Shown: positions 1 to 9,420, counted from the stretch's first letter. The stretch: 64,000 nt of DNA from Membranihabitans marinus (GCF_021729155.1 NZ_JAJQYA010000006.1:109486-173485), one strand, 5' to 3'. Notes: generated by a model from the letters alone, not told the origin. Made by a program: numbers and translations.

Positions 1-312
1 AGTACAAAATTGAAATGGGATTGGATTATCACCGATGGTTGGGTATTTAGAAACGAACTCAATCATTCTATGTACCGAGGTCTGGGAGAAGGATATGATC
101 AAAACTACCTTTTATGGAACTTTAGCTTGGGCAAAAAAGTGTTTAAAGACGATCGTGGTGAGATTGGCTTAACGGTTTTCGATTTACTCAATCAAAACAG
201 TGCCATTTCGAGAAATGTAACGGACTATTATACAGAAGATCTACAGACCAACGTCTTGGGCCAATACCTAATGGTGAATTTTAAATACGATATAAGAAAT
301 TTTAAAATTTAA
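1..312 (+). CDS. C-terminal end of an outer-membrane beta-barrel protein (partial)
   Basis: The reading frame is open from the first base, so the true start lies outside the window; about 103 residues remain. They alternate aromatic and polar residues as in beta-strands and end in NVLGQYLMVNFKYDIRNFKI, a typical closing strand with a C-terminal aromatic/basic tail of Bacteroidota TonB-receptor-like barrels (the OMP_b-brl_3 type with a carboxypeptidase-regulatory N-terminus). The motif DLLNQN followed by SRNVTDYYTEDLQTN is also characteristic. It would sit in the outer membrane. The substrate cannot be told from this fragment. A strong hairpin at 590-610 could terminate its transcript. Confidence 0.75.
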   Translation, partial: STKLKWDWIITDGWVFRNELNHSMYRGLGEGYDQNYLLWNFSLGKKVFKDDRGEIGLTVFDLLNQNSAISRNVTDYYTEDLQTNVLGQYLMVNFKYDIRNFKI

Positions 313-355
313 GAAGCAGACTGATTCAGATCAATTCATGAAATAAAATAAAATT

Positions 356-574
356 ATGAATGTATTAAAATGGGTTTTATGCCTAGGTAAGAAAAATTCG
401 CTGCAGTCCAATAAAAAATTTCAGTTAGAAAAATGGATAGGTAGAGATAGGCATAGAGATGTTCTCTTCAAGTTTAATAGAAGTGCGATAGTCGTGAATA
501 CCAGCATTGTCTGGGGTAGTGTTTATCCTGAAATGGAGGCGGTTTTTATTCATTACCAAAGGAATACATATTAA
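356..574 (+). CDS. Possible small hypothetical protein
   Basis: A 72-residue frame from ATG to TAA lies between the barrel gene and the next receptor, and ends 15 bases before a terminator-like hairpin. The protein is basic, with no signal peptide, membrane segment or recognisable motif. No known family came to mind. It may be a chance frame in a 347-bp gap. Its only support is position: same strand as its neighbours and followed by a hairpin. Confidence 0.2.
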   Translation: MNVLKWVLCLGKKNSLQSNKKFQLEKWIGRDRHRDVLFKFNRSAIVVNTSIVWGSVYPEMEAVFIHYQRNTY

Positions 575-589
575 TTCACTTTTTGCGAG

Positions 590-610
590 GTCACCAACCT
601 AGTTGGTGAC
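590..610 (+). terminator. Hairpin terminator candidate
   Basis: Perfect 9-bp inverted repeat GTCACCAAC / GTTGGTGAC with a 3-nt CTA loop, followed by TTTCGTATTT. It lies after the stop codons of the upstream frames and 50 bp before the next gene, as expected for an intrinsic terminator. The T-run is short, so this is tentative. Confidence 0.5.
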
Positions 611-659
611 TTTCGTATTTGTATAGACATATATTTTACAACATTTAAAGACAAGGTTT

Positions 660-3362
660 ATGAAGGATTTTTTACTCCTATGGGGGATTATTTTAGTTTT
701 TTCGAGCAGTGGTTTGACACAAAATGAATCCGATGTTAAGATTTCAGCATCATATAATAAGGTGTCGCTCGATCTGGTGATGCTTAATTTGGAAATAAAT
801 CATCAATTAGAGTTTGAGTATGAAGAGTCTGATATAAAAGATGTGATTATCACCGCATCCTTTAAGAAGCAACCTCTTCCATTGGCTTTAGCTATTTTGT
901 TGAACGGGAGTGGATTGGGCTATGAAATTGAAGGGAAACGGAAGGTGACTTTGTTCCCAGAATCCGAACGCAAACCTAAAAGGTCAGCTCCCCTCACGGT
1001 CAATCGGCGTGATTTTGGTATTTCCGGGGTGATAAAGGATGGGCAAACTGGAGAGACTTTGCCCTTTGCCAATGTTTTGGTATTGGGTACTTCGATAGCT
1101 GGAAGTAGTAATGTCGATGGATTTTTTTCCCTGTTTAACATTCCCAGTGATACGGTGCTGTTGCAAGTGAGTTATGTGGGCTATCAAAATCTTATTTTTC
1201 AACTTATGCCCGATATGGATATGGAAGCCTTGGAGTTGGATATGAGTGTGGACGGGGTCAATTTGTCTCAAGTGGTAATTAGTGCTACCAAGGAAGGCCA
1301 AATGCTCAATGCTTCCACTGGTATTGGTCGAATCAGTATATCACCCATAGCTTTGGCTCAAATCCCGAGTTATGGAGAAAAGGATGTTTTTCGTTCCCTG
1401 CAATTATTGCCAGGTATCAGTGGGTCAAACGAGAGTTCGTCCGGTTTGTATGTCAGAGGGGGAACACCGGATCAAAACCTAGTATTGTTCGACGGATTTA
1501 CAGTGTATCACGTCGATCATTTATTTGGGTTTTTTAGTGCTTTTAATGCCAATGCGATCAAGGATGTACAGTTGTACAAAGGTGGATTTGAGTCCAAATT
1601 TGGCGGTAGGATATCCAGCGTAGTCGATATGACGGGGAAAGATGGCAATACCGAAGAGCTCAATATGGGGTTTGGTATCAGTATGTTGAGTTTTAATGGA
1701 TTTGTTGAAAGTCCTTTTCTCAATGGCAAAGGATCGGTATTGATTGCTGGTCGACGTTCATTTCAGAGTGGATTTTACAGCAATATATTTGATTCATATA
1801 CCGAAGCCAATGAAACATCAACTGAGGTTAATCAAAACTTAGGGCGGAGATTTGCTCAACAAGAAGTTCAGCCAACCACCTATTTTTACGATCTCAATGC
1901 TAAAATATCCTATCGATTTAGCGATGACGATATCCTCAGTTTAAGTTTTTATAATGGAGAAGACAATTTGGATAATTCTCGAAATGTCGATCAAAATTCT
2001 TTTAATCGATTTTTTGGAGACAATAGTGCTTTGACCTTTAATCAAGAAAATACCGATTTGACGAATTGGGGGAATTACGGTAGTAGCTTAAAGTATTCCC
2101 ATCGATGGAATAATAAAATGTATTCCAATGCCAACATTTCTTATTCCAACTATTTTAGCCAACGCGATCAAAGTGATGTGACCAATATAGTTCGAAATGA
2201 TAGTTTGTTTGCCAATAATCGTGGAACCTATGAAAACAATGATTTAAGAGATGTCAGTTTTAAGTTGGACAATGAGTACAAGATTTCACAAAACAATCAG
2301 TTGGATTTTGGTTGGCAAACTGTGTACAATAATATTGAATATATTTTTACCCAAAACGACACCAATACCATTATCGATAGACAGGACAAAGGTGTGACCA
2401 ACAGTCTATATCTCAACGATAGACATGTATTTAACGACAAATTCATCACCAAAGCCGGATTGCGGGCTTCTCATTATTCTGTGTCCAATAAGTTGTACAT
2501 AGAACCTAGGTTGCACATGACCTATTTGCTGGACGAATCCATTAAACTCAAAGCGGCGACTGGTCAATATTATCAGTTTGCCAATCGAATTATCAGAGAA
2601 GATATTCAGCAGGGAAGTCGAGATTTTTGGATTTTGGCCGATGACGAAACCGTTCCGATTAGTTCTGCATGGCATTATATTATAGGGGCGAGTTACGAAG
2701 TCAAAGATTGGTTGTTTGATGTGGAGGGATATGTAAAAGATCTTTCCGGGTTATCTGAATACTCATCGCGTTATGCGTTTAGCGGTACGGGGAGAGATCG
2801 GGTTTTGGAATATGAAGAGAGTTTTTACACTGGTGATGGGATGGTAAAGGGTATTGATTTTCTAATACAGAGAAAAACAGGGAAGTTGACGGGGTGGCTA
2901 AGTTATACATTAGGAGAGGTGAAATACGACTTTCCAGAACTCAGTGCTGAGCCGTTCTATGCCAATCAGGATGTGAGACACGAGTTAAAGTTGGTGGGAA
3001 GTTATCAGTACAAATCCTTTGATTTTGGTATGACCTTTATCTATGCCAGTGGCCGACCTTATTCTGCTCCCACAGGATTTTATGAAATAGAATTACTCGA
3101 TGGTTCAACCAGTGATTATTTCGAAATAAGTGACAAAAACGGACTTCGATTCGACCCTTATCATCGACTGGATTTGTCTGCTACCTATAATTTTAAATTA
3201 GGTACAAGCAAGGCCAATATTGGACTGTCTATGTTTAATGTTTACAATCGAAACAACACATGGTACAATGAATACGACATCATTGAAGGTGAAATTTTGG
3301 AGACCAAGGTATCTCTGTTGGGCTTAACCCCAAGTTTGTTTTTTAATTGGACATTGCGTTAA
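660..3362 (+). CDS. TonB-dependent receptor with STN and carboxypeptidase-regulatory domains
   Basis: A 900-residue outer-membrane transporter. Residues 1-20 form a signal peptide ending LTQN. About 25-95 look like a secretin/TonB short N-terminal (STN) domain (KVSLDLVMLNLEINHQLEF...). About 120-205 form a carboxypeptidase-D-like beta-sandwich (ISGVIKDGQTGETLPFANVLVLGTS). A plug follows (SYGEKDVFRSLQLLPGISGSNE, LYVRGGTPDQNLVLFDGFTVY), and the rest is a 22-strand-type barrel. An STN domain often means signalling to an anti-sigma factor, but no FecI/FecR pair is adjacent. The gene is followed after 20 bp by a DUF4249 lipoprotein, the usual partner of this receptor type, so the two should be co-transcribed. 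The ligand is unknown. Confidence 0.9.
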   Translation: MKDFLLLWGIILVFSSSGLTQNESDVKISASYNKVSLDLVMLNLEINHQLEFEYEESDIKDVIITASFKKQPLPLALAILLNGSGLGYEIEGKRKVTLFPESERKPKRSAPLTVNRRDFGISGVIKDGQTGETLPFANVLVLGTSIAGSSNVDGFFSLFNIPSDTVLLQVSYVGYQNLIFQLMPDMDMEALELDMSVDGVNLSQVVISATKEGQMLNASTGIGRISISPIALAQIPSYGEKDVFRSLQLLPGISGSNESSSGLYVRGGTPDQNLVLFDGFTVYHVDHLFGFFSAFNANAIKDVQLYKGGFESKFGGRISSVVDMTGKDGNTEELNMGFGISMLSFNGFVESPFLNGKGSVLIAGRRSFQSGFYSNIFDSYTEANETSTEVNQNLGRRFAQQEVQPTTYFYDLNAKISYRFSDDDILSLSFYNGEDNLDNSRNVDQNSFNRFFGDNSALTFNQENTDLTNWGNYGSSLKYSHRWNNKMYSNANISYSNYFSQRDQSDVTNIVRNDSLFANNRGTYENNDLRDVSFKLDNEYKISQNNQLDFGWQTVYNNIEYIFTQNDTNTIIDRQDKGVTNSLYLNDRHVFNDKFITKAGLRASHYSVSNKLYIEPRLHMTYLLDESIKLKAATGQYYQFANRIIREDIQQGSRDFWILADDETVPISSAWHYIIGASYEVKDWLFDVEGYVKDLSGLSEYSSRYAFSGTGRDRVLEYEESFYTGDGMVKGIDFLIQRKTGKLTGWLSYTLGEVKYDFPELSAEPFYANQDVRHELKLVGSYQYKSFDFGMTFIYASGRPYSAPTGFYEIELLDGSTSDYFEISDKNGLRFDPYHRLDLSATYNFKLGTSKANIGLSMFNVYNRNNTWYNEYDIIEGEILETKVSLLGLTPSLFFNWTLR

Positions 3363-3382
3363 ATCAAAAATTTAGTAAAATT

Positions 3383-4261
3383 ATGAAATCAATATTAACT
3401 ATTATAGTACAACCGATATGGGTATTTGCTTTTCTATTTTTTTCCAATGTGGCCTGTGAAAAAAATGAAAATTTGTCATCGTCACAAAAAAGCCCTGTCC
3501 TCGCAGCTTATTTATTTGCCGATCAGGGCATAGATTCCATATACATCGGAAGGAGTATTGCCTATGACGATGCCGACTCCGTAAATCATTATTTGGATAA
3601 TTTAGAAGTGTTACTTTCGGATGGAGAAAATGAATATCAACTCAACTCTATCGGTGAGGGTTATTATCAAAACTTAGATTTAACTATTCAGTCAGAGCGC
3701 GATTATAAATTGTCCTTCTATTATAATGGAGAGGTCGTATCGGCGGAGACCTATATTCCAGCCAAGAAGGAAGTGGGTATTTCTGCAGAAGAAATTGAGT
3801 TGGAGAAAATCGAAGCTGGATTCTTTGGAGGTGGCGGTCCAGGCGGAGGATTTGGCGGTGGGTTCAATGGAGATGAAACTGATCCCATTGAACTAACATG
3901 GGACAATAGCGAGGCCGATCATTATTATGTTGTGATTAAAAATATTGAGGAAGAAATTGAGTATATCAATGAAAATATAGCTCTTTTCGATGATGAAAAC
4001 GGGGGCCGGAGACGATTTTCATTTATTACTGAGCCTGAGATTATGGATGTATATCGAATTGATCCTCGTATTGAGTTGACTCAATACGGCACCTATGAAA
4101 TTATTGTATATCGCGTGAATCCGGAATATGTGACGCTTTATGAAAACTCAAGTAATTCGACTTTGTATTTAGAAAAACCAGCTACCAACGTGGTGAATGG
4201 TTTGGGCATCCTCACCGGTGTCAATAGTGATACTTTGTATTTAGAAGTGGTAGAGCCATAG
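3383..4261 (+). CDS. DUF4249-family lipoprotein, partner of the TonB receptor
   Basis: About 292 residues. The frame opens upstream inside the receptor gene, but the ATG at 3383 is the better start because it gives a lipoprotein signal (MKSILTIIVQPIWVFAFLFFSNVAC) with the lipid-modified Cys right after SNVA. The mature part starts with a beta-rich section (SPVLAAYLFADQGIDSIYIGRS) and later ITWDNSEADHYYVVIKN-like strands, matching DUF4249 proteins, which are encoded next to STN/plug receptors. An odd glycine-rich insert (GGGGPGGGFGGGF) lies near the middle. It is probably an outer-membrane-anchored accessory subunit that helps capture the ligand; the ligand is not known. Confidence 0.8.
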   Translation: MKSILTIIVQPIWVFAFLFFSNVACEKNENLSSSQKSPVLAAYLFADQGIDSIYIGRSIAYDDADSVNHYLDNLEVLLSDGENEYQLNSIGEGYYQNLDLTIQSERDYKLSFYYNGEVVSAETYIPAKKEVGISAEEIELEKIEAGFFGGGGPGGGFGGGFNGDETDPIELTWDNSEADHYYVVIKNIEEEIEYINENIALFDDENGGRRRFSFITEPEIMDVYRIDPRIELTQYGTYEIIVYRVNPEYVTLYENSSNSTLYLEKPATNVVNGLGILTGVNSDTLYLEVVEP

Positions 4262-4856
4262 TCAAGTGGCGGTAGAATCCCACAAAAATAAATGTTGTGA
4301 TTCGTATTTATGGATTAAACACGGATAATGGTTGAATGAATCTCTCTGCATAATTTTGTCGTTAATACCCAGATGCCCCAATTTGACTTTGAAATTTGAG
4401 AGATTCATCTCACCAGTGATTAGTAGTATTGGCCTCATGTCGATTGGGTCCTGACCTTATATTAGGTCTATGTTTTCAATAATATAAAAGGGGTGTTTTT
4501 TGGGGCTGAAGTGAAAAACACAGGAGGATAAAGGGGGGGATTTTTAACCTAAGATACTATGCAGGTTATTATGCATCACTCGGATTTACAATTCCATGGG
4601 GAGTTACTCTATTTCACATTTTAATATAATGTTTTTGCATAGTATGTGATTTAGATAAGTTTTTTGAAAAAATCAGGTTGATGATATGGAATAGTATTTT
4701 GTTATATTGCCTAATTGCAAGTGAATTAAATTGATGTTGTGTTGATTTTGTTTATTTTAGCTTATTAATAATTTAAGTGGATGGAATTAAGTTTTGAGTG
4801 TTCGATTTGGAGCCTCGTTATAAATTTTCCTTGATTTAAAATAAATAAAATATTGA
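4262..4856. other. 595-bp gene-free stretch with an 11-bp inverted repeat
   Basis: No convincing frame lies here. ATGAATCTCTC at 4336-4346 and its exact complement GAGAGATTCAT at 4398-4408 are 51 bp apart, either a weak long-loop hairpin or paired protein-binding sites. The 3' half is very AT-rich and leads into the galactonate dehydrogenase gene, so it may hold that gene's promoter and operator; no TAnnTTTG box was convincingly placed. Confidence 0.35.
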
Positions 4857-5867
4857 ATGCAATATATAGTATGTGATCAACCGGGTAGTTTTTCGATAAG
4901 AGAAAAGGAAAAACCTGTTAGACAGCCTGGCCAGGCCTTATTGAAAGTGTTGAAAGTGGGGATATGTGGAACAGATATTCATGCCTATGGAGGCAATCAA
5001 GCTTATTTTACTTACCCTAGAATTTTAGGCCATGAATTGGCTGCTGAAGTTGTGGAAATAGAAGATCATTCCAATATTGATGTAGGAGATCGAGTGGCCA
5101 TCATGCCCTATGTAAGTTGTGGTAAATGTGGTGCATGTCGCAGTGGTAAGACCAATTGCTGTTCTTCCATTTCTGTTTTGGGTGTACATGTCGATGGAGG
5201 TATGCAGGAATATATGGTCATAGATACTTCATTGTTGTTGCCCGCCAATCATCTATCTCTCGATGAAATAATGATCATAGAGCCATTGGCTATTGGAGCC
5301 CATGCCATGAGAAGGGCAAATATCCAAGTAGGTGAAACAATAGTAGTAGTCGGAGCAGGTCCCATAGGTATGGGCATTGCTAAGCTCTCCCAGTTGGCTG
5401 GTGCTAGAGTTATTCTAATGGATATGAATCACGATCGACTTAACTATGCAGAACAAGAATTGGGGATAACTTATGTTGTAAATGTTAGGCATCAACCTTT
5501 GGAATCTATAAAAAAATGGACGAATGGGGAGTTGGCAGATGCGGTATTTGATGCTACTGGTCATAAAGGGGCCTTGGAGCAAGGTATTCAATATATGGGC
5601 CATGGTGGCAGATATATATTGGTAGGACTTTCAAAAGGTGATTTGACTTTTAATCATCCGCAAATTCATGCCAAAGAATCGACGATCTTATGCAGCAGAA
5701 ATGCCAATAGAATAGATTTTGAATATGTAATGAAAGCACTTCCAGCCTTTCCCAGTCAGTCCTATATTACACATTCTTGTGATTATGAAGAGATAAATAA
5801 ACATTTTGAATCTTGGATAAAACCAGATGCCGGAGTCATGAAAGCTTATCTCAATTTTGATAAATGA
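4857..5867 (+). CDS. lgoD: Zinc-dependent alcohol dehydrogenase, probable L-galactonate 5-dehydrogenase
   Basis: A 336-residue medium-chain dehydrogenase. Catalytic zinc ligands are Cys37 (GICGTDIH) and His59-Glu60 (GHE). The structural-zinc lobe has Cys88, Cys91, Cys94 and Cys101/102 (SCGKCGACRSGKTNCC). The nucleotide fold has GAGPIG at 166-171. ICGTDIHAYGGNQ...YPRILGHE and NCC..ISVLGVH.DGG closely resemble E. coli LgoD (YjjN) as I recall it; LgoD oxidises L-galactonate to D-tagaturonate with NAD. The next gene encodes tagaturonate reductase, which uses exactly that product, so context supports the call. Related sorbitol or threonine dehydrogenases are the alternative. Family assignment is firm, substrate is inference. 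Confidence 0.75.
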   Translation: MQYIVCDQPGSFSIREKEKPVRQPGQALLKVLKVGICGTDIHAYGGNQAYFTYPRILGHELAAEVVEIEDHSNIDVGDRVAIMPYVSCGKCGACRSGKTNCCSSISVLGVHVDGGMQEYMVIDTSLLLPANHLSLDEIMIIEPLAIGAHAMRRANIQVGETIVVVGAGPIGMGIAKLSQLAGARVILMDMNHDRLNYAEQELGITYVVNVRHQPLESIKKWTNGELADAVFDATGHKGALEQGIQYMGHGGRYILVGLSKGDLTFNHPQIHAKESTILCSRNANRIDFEYVMKALPAFPSQSYITHSCDYEEINKHFESWIKPDAGVMKAYLNFDK

Positions 5868-6033
5868 TAATGTAATAATTTTTATGGATAAAAGCTTTGT
5901 CTTTTTTTTCAAAAAAAATCATTTAATTTATTTTTATTCCAGATTTATTTGAAATTGATTTTATGTCATTTTAGGGCTTAAATCTTTGTACCTTGTGTGC
6001 GTTTAATAACAGTCCTCAATATTTAAAACTTAA

Positions 6034-7488
6034 ATGAAAACACTCAATAGACAAAATTCTAATCTAGATACTGTGTCTCCTGAACGAATTATGCAATTCG
6101 GTGGTGGCAATTTTTTGAGAGCTTTTACTGATTGGATGATTGATATCCTCAACGATAGTACGGATTTTTCGGGTTCTGTAGTTATTGTTAAACCGACAGA
6201 GCGGGGGGATTACAGCGATTTAGATGCTCAAGATGGATTGTATCATTTAGCCTTAGATGGGGTTCAGAATGGTCAAGTATTGTCTGATGTAGTGATGGTT
6301 AAATCAGTAAGTAGAACGATTCAGCCTTATACTCAATGGGATGATTTTATGGAATTGGCTACTTCAGAGGATTTAAGATTTATTATTTCAAATACTACAG
6401 AGGCTGGTATTCAATTTTCGAGCAAGGATAAATTGACTGATCAACCCCCTCACGAATTTCCGGGTAAATTGACCCAATGGTTGTATGCCCGATTTAAGTA
6501 TTTTAATGGAAATTCTGAAAAGGGCTGTATTATCTTACCCTGTGAGTTGATAGAAAATAATGGAGACGCACTACATGATGTGGTATTGCAATATGCAGAT
6601 AGTTGGGAGTTGGGCGAAGATTTTGTCCAGTGGGTGAATGAGTCAAACTATTTTTACAATACTCTGGTAGACCGTATTGTTTCTGGGTTTCCAAGTAAGA
6701 GAGGAGTACAGTTGTTGGAAAGAGTGGGCTATAAGGATAAAATGTTGGTTGCCGGTGAGTTTTACCACAATTGGACCATTCAAGGACATCCAATTATTCA
6801 GTCTGAGTTGCCATTTGATAAAACGGATTTGAATGTTCATTTTGTAGATAATTTGGCCGATTATCGAGAGTTAAAAGTTAGAATTCTTAATGGGGCTCAT
6901 ACATCTTTGGTTCCCGTGGGGTATTTGGCGGGAGTAAGGACGGTAAAAGAGGCCATGAGCCATGAATATTTAGAGAAATTCGTTCTCAATGTACTACAAC
7001 AAGAAGTAAAACCGACTCTTGTCAATATATCTGAAGCTGAAAAACAGAGTTTTATCAATTCTGTGATTGATCGATTTAAGAATCCGACATTGGAGCATAA
7101 ATTAATGGATATCTCATTAAATAGTTTCTCCAAATTCAAGGCTAGATTGTTGCCGGCCTTCACCGATTATGTGGCCAGTAATAATACTTTCCCCAAGGGT
7201 ATCGCTTTTGCACTTACATCGATGATATTGTTTTATAAAGGAAGTTTTCAAGACGAAGCCATTGAGTTGAGGGACGATGCCCAAAATCTCGCTTTTGCAT
7301 TTAATGTGTGGACGGAATACGATGAAGATCAATATGAGTTAAGACAGGTGATTGAGCGTTTCTTAATTGAATTGGATGTGATGAAAGTTCCTGGGTTGGA
7401 TGGCAAATCTTTGTTGGATTTTATGGAGAAGATTGCCCTCGGTATATTGGCAGATGGGGTGGAAGCGACATTGAAAGCCAGTTTGTAG
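6034..7488 (+). CDS. uxaB: Tagaturonate reductase (altronate oxidoreductase)
   Basis: A 484-residue member of the long-chain mannitol dehydrogenase family, the usual length for UxaB. PERIMQFGGGNFLRAFTDWMID near residues 16-37 is the typical NAD-binding N-terminus; NTTEAGI, GEFYHNW and KVRILNGAHTSLVPVGYLAG (with the catalytic-domain Lys and Asn/His) are also family hallmarks. The enzyme interconverts D-tagaturonate and D-altronate in the cytoplasm, leading through altronate dehydratase (not in this window) to KDG. It lies 166 bp after the LgoD-like gene on the same strand. Together they would turn L-galactonate into D-altronate. An intergenic hairpin array begins about 70 bp after its stop. 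Confidence 0.9.
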   Translation: MKTLNRQNSNLDTVSPERIMQFGGGNFLRAFTDWMIDILNDSTDFSGSVVIVKPTERGDYSDLDAQDGLYHLALDGVQNGQVLSDVVMVKSVSRTIQPYTQWDDFMELATSEDLRFIISNTTEAGIQFSSKDKLTDQPPHEFPGKLTQWLYARFKYFNGNSEKGCIILPCELIENNGDALHDVVLQYADSWELGEDFVQWVNESNYFYNTLVDRIVSGFPSKRGVQLLERVGYKDKMLVAGEFYHNWTIQGHPIIQSELPFDKTDLNVHFVDNLADYRELKVRILNGAHTSLVPVGYLAGVRTVKEAMSHEYLEKFVLNVLQQEVKPTLVNISEAEKQSFINSVIDRFKNPTLEHKLMDISLNSFSKFKARLLPAFTDYVASNNTFPKGIAFALTSMILFYKGSFQDEAIELRDDAQNLAFAFNVWTEYDEDQYELRQVIERFLIELDVMKVPGLDGKSLLDFMEKIALGILADGVEATLKASL

Positions 7489-7559
7489 ATCGGACGTTTA
7501 TGGGTGATTCAATACAAAGAGCATAAAGATATATGCTATGCCTTGTGTCTAAAATATTT

Positions 7560-7944
7560 TGGATTGAGACATAAAGGGTACAGTCCTACAGGGACGACAT
7601 ATTACCAGAAGGTGAGCGAGCGAAATACGTAGTATCCAATGTCCTGAACATGACTGAATGTAACTGAATGAAGTCACGTAGTGACCAAATACCCTCAATG
7701 GATGACCGAATGCAGTACGAAGTACCAAAGGTCGTAAATCGACCTTTGATGAGGGAACCACGACCACTGTGTCGTGGGTGGGGATGCCAGGATGAAGGCG
7801 CCAATGCCTCTGCGCATTGGGAGGGAGAGGAAAGAGCAACCAGATGAACTAAATGTTCATCTGATGAAGGAGTCACGACCACTGTGTCGTGGTTCCCTCG
7901 CCGAAGGTCGATTTACGACCTTCGGTGCTTCGCACTTCGCTCAG
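7560..7944. repeat. Modular hairpin array, locus A
   Basis: Ten or so perfect hairpins in 385 bp. Minus-oriented units: GTCAC/GTGAC (7673-7685), GTAC/GTAC with loop GAA (7715-7725), CAAAGGTCG with loop TAAAT (7726-7748), CCACGAC with loop CACTGT (7758-7777), CCAATGC with loop CTCTGC (7801-7820), CAGATGAAC with loop TAAAT (7841-7863), CACGAC with loop CACTGT (7874-7891). A plus-oriented end follows: CCGAAGGTCG with loop ATTTA (7901-7925) and GTGC with loop TTC (7925-7935). It starts with a GTCCTACAGGGAC-type palindrome near 7583. The short frames across this stretch are read-through of the palindromes, not genes. Confidence 0.85.
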
Positions 7945-9420
7945 TCAGCCATTATATGCCGTTGCGTCAAATGTGAATACCTTAGACGATGTTCTTTCCT
8001 TTTTGGCAATATTCAAGAGCTCTTCTACCATTTCTGGCATTTCTTCCGATAAATCTTGGCTTTCACCCGGATCCTTGACAATGTTGTACAATTCTATTTT
8101 AGCTTGTTCTGGTTTGAGAACATTGTAATACACTAATTTAAAATCACCTTTTCTAAGGGCTATTCGACCCCCTCTCTCGTGAAACTCCCAATACATATGT
8201 TCGTGCTGTTCTTGATCCTCAGCTGAACCCATAAGGGTAGGCAAAATAGATAATCCATCCATTTCATGTGGGGAATCCTCTACCCCTAACAAATCCATTA
8301 TCGTAGGATAAAGATCCCAAAAGGCAGCCATTTGATCGGTAACTCCGGCTTTTATTTTCTTGGGCCAATTGAATATTGTTGGAACTCTAATTCCTCCTTC
8401 ATATAGATCTCTCTTGTATCCCCGGTAAATGGAATTGGAATTGAAGAAGTCGGGATCAGCACCTCCTTCCTGATGAGGACCGTTGTCCGATGAAAATACA
8501 ATCATGGTTTGATCTCTTATACCCAATGAATCCAGTAAGTCTACGATTTCTCCAACTTGCCGATCCAATATCTCCACCATGGCTGCAAAAGCCGCTCGAG
8601 GATGGGTTTGTGACCCATAACCCCCCAATTTATAGTTTGGTCCATCATCGGTGCCATTGTAAGTCTTTTCTTCGACCAACAATGATTTGTATTTATCCAT
8701 AATTTCCTTGGGTGCTTTTAATTCAGCATGTGGAATAATGGTAGGTCTAAACATAAAAAAGGGCTGATCACGATGATCTTTTATAAATTGTAAAGCTTGA
8801 TTCTGGATATAATAAGGGGCGTAATCTCCTTCCCCTCGGCCTTGATTCTGCGGCAAATCTACTTGTTGTTGATTGTCCCATAAATAGTATGGATAGTAGT
8901 TATGTCCTATGCGCTGACAGTTGAATCCATAAAATTTATCTACCCCTTGGTTTACAGGATCACCTTCAGATCCCGGATATCCAAGCCCCCATTTCCCAAA
9001 AGCACCAGTGGCATATCCCTGATCTTTAAAAAACTCAAATAAAGTAGTGATTGAATCCGCTAGGGGATATTGACCTTCCGGTTTTACTTCTCGATTGCCT
9101 CTGATGAAGGTATGTCCTGTGTGTTGACCAGTGACCAAAACCGACCGCGAAGGAGCGCAAACTGTACTTCCAGAATACATCTGAGAAAAAAATAATCCCT
9201 CCTTAGCCAGACGGTCTATGTTGGGAGTCTCAAAATGTTCTTGCCCCAAAAAACTGAGATCCCCATAGCCCAAATCGTCGGCCAATATAAATACAATATT
9301 GGGCGGACCTTCTTCCTCCCTTGGCGTTTCCGATGGTTGAGAACACGACGTCATGGAAAGTATAATTATAAATGGAAATATTCCATATACCGATTTAATA
9401 AAGGGTGTTAGTCCTGTCAT
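7945..9420 (-). CDS. Exported S1-type sulfatase lipoprotein
   Basis: A 491-residue sulfatase. The N-terminus is a lipoprotein signal with lipid-accepting Cys26 (LSMTSC). Metal ligands Asp48-Asp49 (ILADDLGYGD) and Asp312-Asn313 (SSDNGPH) are present. The modification motif Cys88-Ala-Pro-Ser-Arg (VCAPSRSVLVTGQHTGH) should be converted to formylglycine by a sulfatase-maturing enzyme, which is not in this window. Lys143 (FGKWGLG) fits the active site. It probably removes sulfate esters from an external, possibly algal, polysaccharide in the periplasm or outer membrane. The last codons run up against the hairpin array. It is convergent with the galactonate genes, so a shared pathway is only suggested. 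Confidence 0.9.
   Translation of the reverse strand: MTGLTPFIKSVYGIFPFIIILSMTSCSQPSETPREEEGPPNIVFILADDLGYGDLSFLGQEHFETPNIDRLAKEGLFFSQMYSGSTVCAPSRSVLVTGQHTGHTFIRGNREVKPEGQYPLADSITTLFEFFKDQGYATGAFGKWGLGYPGSEGDPVNQGVDKFYGFNCQRIGHNYYPYYLWDNQQQVDLPQNQGRGEGDYAPYYIQNQALQFIKDHRDQPFFMFRPTIIPHAELKAPKEIMDKYKSLLVEEKTYNGTDDGPNYKLGGYGSQTHPRAAFAAMVEILDRQVGEIVDLLDSLGIRDQTMIVFSSDNGPHQEGGADPDFFNSNSIYRGYKRDLYEGGIRVPTIFNWPKKIKAGVTDQMAAFWDLYPTIMDLLGVEDSPHEMDGLSILPTLMGSAEDQEQHEHMYWEFHERGGRIALRKGDFKLVYYNVLKPEQAKIELYNIVKDPGESQDLSEEMPEMVEELLNIAKKERTSSKVFTFDATAYNG

Noticed and set aside
3347..3382. Upstream ATG of the DUF4249 gene
   Set aside because: It lies inside the receptor gene and would put 12 charged residues before a clean lipoprotein signal that starts at 3383.
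660..4261. A SusC/SusD pair
   Set aside because: The second gene lacks SusD-type tetratricopeptide helices and matches DUF4249; the receptor has an STN domain and is not of the SusC type.
7560..7944. Integron attC sites
   Set aside because: Conserved loops with variable stems recall attC folding, but there are no integrase-type core sites, no gene cassettes between hairpins and no integron integrase in the window.
7549..8128. Several overlapping frames of 79-98 residues across the hairpin array
   Set aside because: They consist of translated palindromes, overlap each other on both strands, and recur wherever the repeat recurs (49886-50120, 30433-31218, 23228-23983). They are repeat read-through, not genes.
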